Assembly (NCBI GenBank): GCA_021822995.1
Contig: JAKAPN010000035.1
Coordinates: 1 to 8,344, forward strand
Origin: an archaeon
GTDB lineage: Archaea > Thermoproteota > Nitrososphaeria > Nitrososphaerales > Gagatemarchaeaceae
Reading direction: 5' to 3'
DNA length: 8,344 bases
Shown: positions 5,315 to 8,344 of the stretch, piece by piece
How the letters are laid out: each line of letters opens with the position of its first letter
Numbering within the stretch: the stretch's first letter is position 1
The notes under the pieces: generated by a model
What the model was told of the DNA's origin: nothing
Database searches by the model: none
Seen by the model: only the letters and a program-made list of their open reading frames with translations
Program-made: the position numbers and the translations under genes

Positions 5315-5731
5315 CTAGCCTGACCGGTCGTCAGGTTCGTCGTAGTGAGCCCCGAGGTAACCGTAGACTCCGGTCTTCAGGACCTTCATCCCGAGAAGCG
5401 CGCACTTCACCCTCGACGGTCCCAGGTCTGGGTTCCCGAGGAGCTTGAAGACGTCTTCCTTTACGACCTGCCTTACCCACTCCAGAGGCTTCCCCTTCGC
5501 GAGCTCGGTGAGCATCGACGCGGACGCCTGGCTTATGGCGCACCCCTTGCCGGTGAACTTGATCTCCTCGATCCTGTTCTGGCCGTCGACCCTGATCTGC
5601 ATCTCGATTTCGTCCCCGCAGAGGGGGTTGGTGTCATGTGAATCTATGTCGAACTTTTCCAGCTTGCCGAAGTTCCTCGGGTTCCTGTAGTAGTCCAGGA
5701 TGAGCTCCCGGTAGATGTCCGCGCTGCTCAT
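5315..5731 (-). CDS. sufU: SufU/IscU-type iron-sulfur assembly protein
   Basis: The family accepts persulfide sulfur from the cysteine desulfurase or serves as a scaffold for cluster assembly. The 138-residue protein has the three conserved cysteines in their usual settings: C38 in NPLCGD (with D40), C64 in GKGCAISQASASML and C110 in SRVKCALLG. The RVKCA-x-L ending and the lack of the IscU LPPVK chaperone motif point to SufU. The C64-C110 spacing (46), however, is close to IscU (43) and well short of Bacillus SufU (about 62), so the typical SufU insertion is missing. The ATG overlaps the sufS stop as ATGA, which matches the SufS-SufU partnership. Only a weak AAGG precedes the start, so coupling to sufS translation is likely. 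It ends the operon. Confidence 0.92.
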   Translation of the reverse strand: MSSADIYRELILDYYRNPRNFGKLEKFDIDSHDTNPLCGDEIEMQIRVDGQNRIEEIKFTGKGCAISQASASMLTELAKGKPLEWVRQVVKEDVFKLLGNPDLGPSRVKCALLGMKVLKTGVYGYLGAHYDEPDDRSG

Positions 5732-6975
5732 ACCTTGAAGATGGCGCCCGCCTTCATGATCCCTTGCTTCAGTGCGTCGATGTCGTCATAAGAGTTGTAG
5801 ACGTGGAAGCTCGCCCTGCTGGTGGCCGGGACGTCGAGGCAGCGCATGAGGAGCTGCGCGCAGTGGTGCCCGGACCTGATCGCGACACCCTCCTCGTCGA
5901 GTATGGTCGCCAGATCGTGCGGATGGACGTCCGCGTAGTTGAAGGCTACCAGTCCGCTCCTCTGCTGGGAGTCCTCGGGCCCGTACACTTGAAGCCCCTT
6001 CACCCCGGAGAGGACGTCCCTGGCGTAGTCCAGGAGTCGGACCTCGTGCTTCCTCACGTTGTCCATCCCGAGAGCTGTAAGGTAGTCGACCGCGGCTCCG
6101 AGGCCGATGGCATCTGCGATGTTGACCGTGCCTGCCTCGAACTTGTAGGGGACGTCGTTCCAGGTGGAATGGTCGTCGAAGACCTCCCGGATCATCTCCC
6201 CTCCGCCTTCGAACGGGTCCATGTCCTGAAGGAGCTGCTTCTTGCCCATCAAGACGCCGATCCCAGTCGGCCCGAGCATTTTGTGGCCTGAGAACGCGTA
6301 AAAGTCTGCCCCAATGCTCGCCAGGTCGACCGGGAAGTGAGGGACGGACTGGGCGCCGTCCACGACCGTCACCGCACCGGCGGCATGAGCCTTGGCGCAG
6401 ATTGCGGTTGCGTCGTTGATGGTCCCCAGGACGTTCGAACAGTGAGTGAAAGCGACGAGCCGAGGCGACTCCCGCAGCAGCTCTTCCAGGGAACCCATGT
6501 CGAGGTGCCCGTCAGGGGTGAGCTCGACGAACTTCAGCGTGGCCCCCCTGCTCCTGGCAAGCAGCTGCCACGGGACGATGTTGCTGTGGTGCTCCATCCG
6601 GGTGGAGACGAGGAGGTCGCCTTTCGCGATGTGCTTCTCCCCCCAGGCGTACCTGACCAGGTTGGTGGCTTCGGTGGTCCCTCTCACGAAAACGGCCTCC
6701 CTCGGCTCCCCTCCGACGAACTTCGCAACCCTTTCCCTCGACGCCTCGTAGGCGGCGGTAGCCTCTTCGCCGAGCGTGTGGACCGACCGGTGCACGTTCG
6801 AGTTGTATCGTGAGTAGTAGTCGACCAGGGCGTCGATCACGGCCTGGGGCTTCTGGGTGGTGGCCGCGTTGTCGAGGTAGACGAGCCTCTTGCCGTGCAC
6901 CTTGCGCTTCAGGATCGGGAAGTCAGCTCTGACCTTCTCGACGTCGAACGCTTCTGTCTGGAGCAACCCTGTCAT
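5728..6975 (-). CDS. sufS: Cysteine desulfurase, SufS type (class V aminotransferase fold)
   Basis: SufS is a PLP enzyme that converts L-cysteine to L-alanine and holds the released sulfur as a persulfide for Fe-S cluster assembly. The 415 residues match SufS length. Visible motifs are YLDNAATTQKP (33-43), H129 in MEHHSN (the histidine stacking on PLP), D206 in VVDGAQS, the Schiff-base lysine K232 in FSGHKMLGPTGIG, and the catalytic cysteine C372 in RSGHHCAQ, with R367 as the likely substrate carboxylate arginine. The RSGHHC loop is the short group II (SufS/CsdA) form, not the long IscS loop. The ATG at 6975 lies six bases after the Rieske stop, with GAGGTG (6990-6985) as Shine-Dalgarno. It overlaps sufU by four bases, its expected sulfur acceptor. 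Confidence 0.96.
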   Translation of the reverse strand: MTGLLQTEAFDVEKVRADFPILKRKVHGKRLVYLDNAATTQKPQAVIDALVDYYSRYNSNVHRSVHTLGEEATAAYEASRERVAKFVGGEPREAVFVRGTTEATNLVRYAWGEKHIAKGDLLVSTRMEHHSNIVPWQLLARSRGATLKFVELTPDGHLDMGSLEELLRESPRLVAFTHCSNVLGTINDATAICAKAHAAGAVTVVDGAQSVPHFPVDLASIGADFYAFSGHKMLGPTGIGVLMGKKQLLQDMDPFEGGGEMIREVFDDHSTWNDVPYKFEAGTVNIADAIGLGAAVDYLTALGMDNVRKHEVRLLDYARDVLSGVKGLQVYGPEDSQQRSGLVAFNYADVHPHDLATILDEEGVAIRSGHHCAQLLMRCLDVPATSRASFHVYNSYDDIDALKQGIMKAGAIFKV

Positions 6976-6981
6976 ACCCGC

Positions 6982-7290
6982 CTACACCTCGATAAAAATC
7001 GTCCCGTCATCCACCCTCGCTGCGAAGCGGGGTAGCGGAAGGGTGGCGGGAGGGTTGACCACCTTCCCGGTCTTGAGCTCGAACTGCGAAAGGTGGAGCG
7101 GGCAGACCACCCTGTCTTCGATCACGACCCCGAGCCCGAGGTCCGCTTCTTCGTGGGTGCAGGTCCCCCCCACAGCGTAGACCTCTCCCCCTATCTTCGA
7201 GAGCAGCAGGTGGTTCCCCCTCAGGTCGACCGTGGAGATCGAGCCTTCCTCCAGGTCTGCGGACTTCATCGCGGGAACCCACTCGCCCAA
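6982..7290 (-). CDS. Rieske-type [2Fe-2S] ferredoxin in the SUF operon
   Basis: This 102-residue soluble protein has one Rieske domain. The cluster ligands are C44 and H46 (GTCTH) and C63 and H66 (CPLH), 16 residues apart between the pairs, followed by FELKTGKV and PLPRF. There is no signal peptide or membrane segment, so it resembles the small ferredoxins of dioxygenases or the NirD type rather than the bc1 Rieske protein. The residue after H66 is leucine (CPLHLSQF) where glycine is common. The start is TTG at 7290; EWVPAMKSADLEEG matches the usual first strand of the domain, so starting at the internal ATG (7269) would remove it. Position between sufD and sufS suggests electron supply or an associated redox step in cluster assembly, but this is inference; the electron partner is unknown. 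Confidence 0.9.
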   Translation of the reverse strand: MGEWVPAMKSADLEEGSISTVDLRGNHLLLSKIGGEVYAVGGTCTHEEADLGLGVVIEDRVVCPLHLSQFELKTGKVVNPPATLPLPRFAARVDDGTIFIEV

Positions 7291-7296
7291 CCCGGT

Positions 7297-8344
7297 TTAC
7301 CTGTATTTGTAGTGGCGCTCGAAGATGTCTTCCGACTCCTTGACCTCCGGGGTGAGCTCCCCGGTCTCGGCCAGCAGAGCCTCCCTGTCGACGAGCCTCT
7401 TCTTCTCTCCCTGCCACTTCCCTTCTATCATGAACCTCGCGCCCTCTCTAGTCTGTTCTATCGGAACCCGGGAGAGGACCGGCTCGAAGAATCCCAGGAC
7501 AACCATCTTCTTCGCCTCGTCGGGCGAAAGCCCCCTTGCCGCGAGATAGAACAGCTGCTCTTCGTCGATCTGCGCCACCGACGCCGAGTGGGTGGCACGG
7601 ACTTCGTTGTTGTCGATCTCGAGGCTCGGTACGCCGTCCGACTTCGCCGTGCGCTCCAGGAGCATGGCGTGGTGCGCCAAGTACGACCTCGAGTTCTTGG
7701 CCGCCTTCACTATCTTGATCATCCCCTTGAATATCGACTGCGACTCTCCCTTGAGGACCCCGCGCGCCTGCGTGGAGCCGGTGGAGTCAGCGGAGTTGTG
7801 CACGAGGTTGGTCTCGAAGTCGTACCTCTGTTTCCCGTCCGTGAAGAATATCTCGAACCCTTCGGCCAGGGACCCTCGCCCGTTGAGCAGGAAGTTCATC
7901 CGCGACCTGGACGTCCCTGCTCCCAGCGAAAGCGAGCTGACCGTCGCCCTGGCGTCGTTCGAGATGTCGACGGCCCTGTTCGAGATGTGGGTCGCCTGCT
8001 CGCCGAGCAGCTGTATGGTCGACAGGTCGACGTGGGAACCCGGCCTGGCGAAGACTTCGAGGTTCGAAGCGACCAGGGCAGGGGCGTCAGCCCCCTTCGA
8101 GTAGAGTTCCTCGAGGAATATCAGCTTCGACCCCTCTTCGGCCACCACGAACAGCTGGTCCACGATGGGAGTTTTCGGAGAGTCAAGGACGAGCATGCGG
8201 CGGAGCGGCTTGTCCAGCGTCACCCCACGGGGGACCCTCACGAAGAGCCCGCCGTTGAAGAAAGCGTTCACGAAGGCCGCGTAACGGTCGCCATCCGATC
8301 TGACGTTCCTGCGTTCGACGAGAGCCTTCACAGCCGCCTCCTCC
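7297..8344 (-). CDS. sufD: Fe-S cluster assembly protein SufD (SufB/SufD family), 5' end at window edge
   Basis: SufD joins SufB and the ATPase SufC in the SufBCD scaffold. The visible 348 codons cover the right-handed beta-helix core and C-terminal helices: NGGLFVRVPRGV near the start, many alternating hydrophobic strands, then THSASVAQIDEEQLFYLAARGLS and GFFEP. The histidine in ATHSASV aligns with the SufD functional histidine (HGATV in bacteria). No cysteine occurs in the visible part, which argues against SufB, whose sulfur-accepting cysteine lies in this region. After GFFEP a charged tail of about 60 residues ends FERHYKYR. The frame stays open to the edge. A GTG at 8331 with GGAGGAGG just before it could be the start (344 residues), but the sequence before the core (EEAAVKALVERRN) looks like the end of a longer N-terminal helical region, so I treat it as partial. 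Confidence 0.88.
   Translation of the reverse strand, partial: EEAAVKALVERRNVRSDGDRYAAFVNAFFNGGLFVRVPRGVTLDKPLRRMLVLDSPKTPIVDQLFVVAEEGSKLIFLEELYSKGADAPALVASNLEVFARPGSHVDLSTIQLLGEQATHISNRAVDISNDARATVSSLSLGAGTSRSRMNFLLNGRGSLAEGFEIFFTDGKQRYDFETNLVHNSADSTGSTQARGVLKGESQSIFKGMIKIVKAAKNSRSYLAHHAMLLERTAKSDGVPSLEIDNNEVRATHSASVAQIDEEQLFYLAARGLSPDEAKKMVVLGFFEPVLSRVPIEQTREGARFMIEGKWQGEKKRLVDREALLAETGELTPEVKESEDIFERHYKYR
7299..7302 (-). promoter_or_regulatory. Shine-Dalgarno supporting the TTG start of the Rieske gene
   Basis: On the minus strand AGGT (7302-7299) overlaps the sufD TAA stop and lies eight bases before the TTG at 7290. It supports initiation at the rare TTG codon, probably by ribosomes terminating on sufD. 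Confidence 0.5.

Noticed and set aside
7297..8344. Assignment as SufB instead of SufD
   Set aside because: The GFFEP region is SufB-like, but the visible protein has no cysteine and has the histidine of the SufD-type HxAxV motif.
1..8344. CRISPR arrays, insertion sequences, tRNA/rRNA genes, defence or biosynthetic islands
   Set aside because: Reading both strands, I found no regularly spaced repeats, transposase-like proteins or cloverleaf sequences. The window is almost fully occupied by housekeeping genes with uniform base composition.

Overview
The window is archaeal and holds housekeeping genes on an ordinary chromosome. Evidence for Archaea: an Rpp29 (RNase P protein) gene sits inside a ribosomal protein operon, the ribosomal proteins have archaeal-type sequences (for example uS17 with its C-x4-CPFHG start), a TATA box precedes the ribosomal cluster, and many genes overlap by ATGA. 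The sequence is GC-rich and favours AGG for arginine. From memory, the uL22 and uS17 sequences look most like Nitrososphaeria (Thaumarchaeota) or a related TACK lineage. I hold that placement only moderately. No ammonia-oxidation marker gene lies in the window.

Layout. (1) Positions 1-1710, minus strand: a compact ribosomal run uL22 - uS3 - uL29 - rpp29 - uS17 (the last cut by the window edge), with gaps of 0-2 bases or overlaps throughout. (2) 1711-1894: a divergent intergenic region with a good TATA box for uL22 and a weaker candidate for the plus-strand genes. (3) 1895-5237, plus strand: a complete succinate dehydrogenase (complex II) operon in the order sdhA - sdhC - sdhD - sdhB. (4) 5238-5314: a short convergent gap with hairpin-forming sequence. 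(5) 5315-8344, minus strand: an iron-sulfur cluster assembly (SUF) operon, sufD (reaching the window edge) - Rieske-type ferredoxin - sufS - sufU.

How the genes work together. The SDH operon encodes the flavoprotein, the three-cluster Fe-S subunit and two small membrane anchors that pass electrons from succinate to quinone. The convergent SUF operon supplies cysteine sulfur (SufS), a sulfur acceptor or scaffold (SufU) and part of the SufBCD scaffold (SufD). Such a machine would be needed to build the three SdhB clusters and the Rieske centre. The ribosomal block is functionally separate and shares only the divergent promoter region.

I see no mobile element, CRISPR array, tRNA/rRNA gene, frameshifted gene or undescribed system. 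The points worth a second look are small: a ribosomal cluster that begins at uL22, a 44-base uS3/uL29 overlap next to a 12-base tandem repeat, a SufU without the usual insertion, a Rieske gene with a TTG start embedded in the SUF operon, paired HGxNGxR anchors, and possible hairpins near the sdhC start and at the operon junction.
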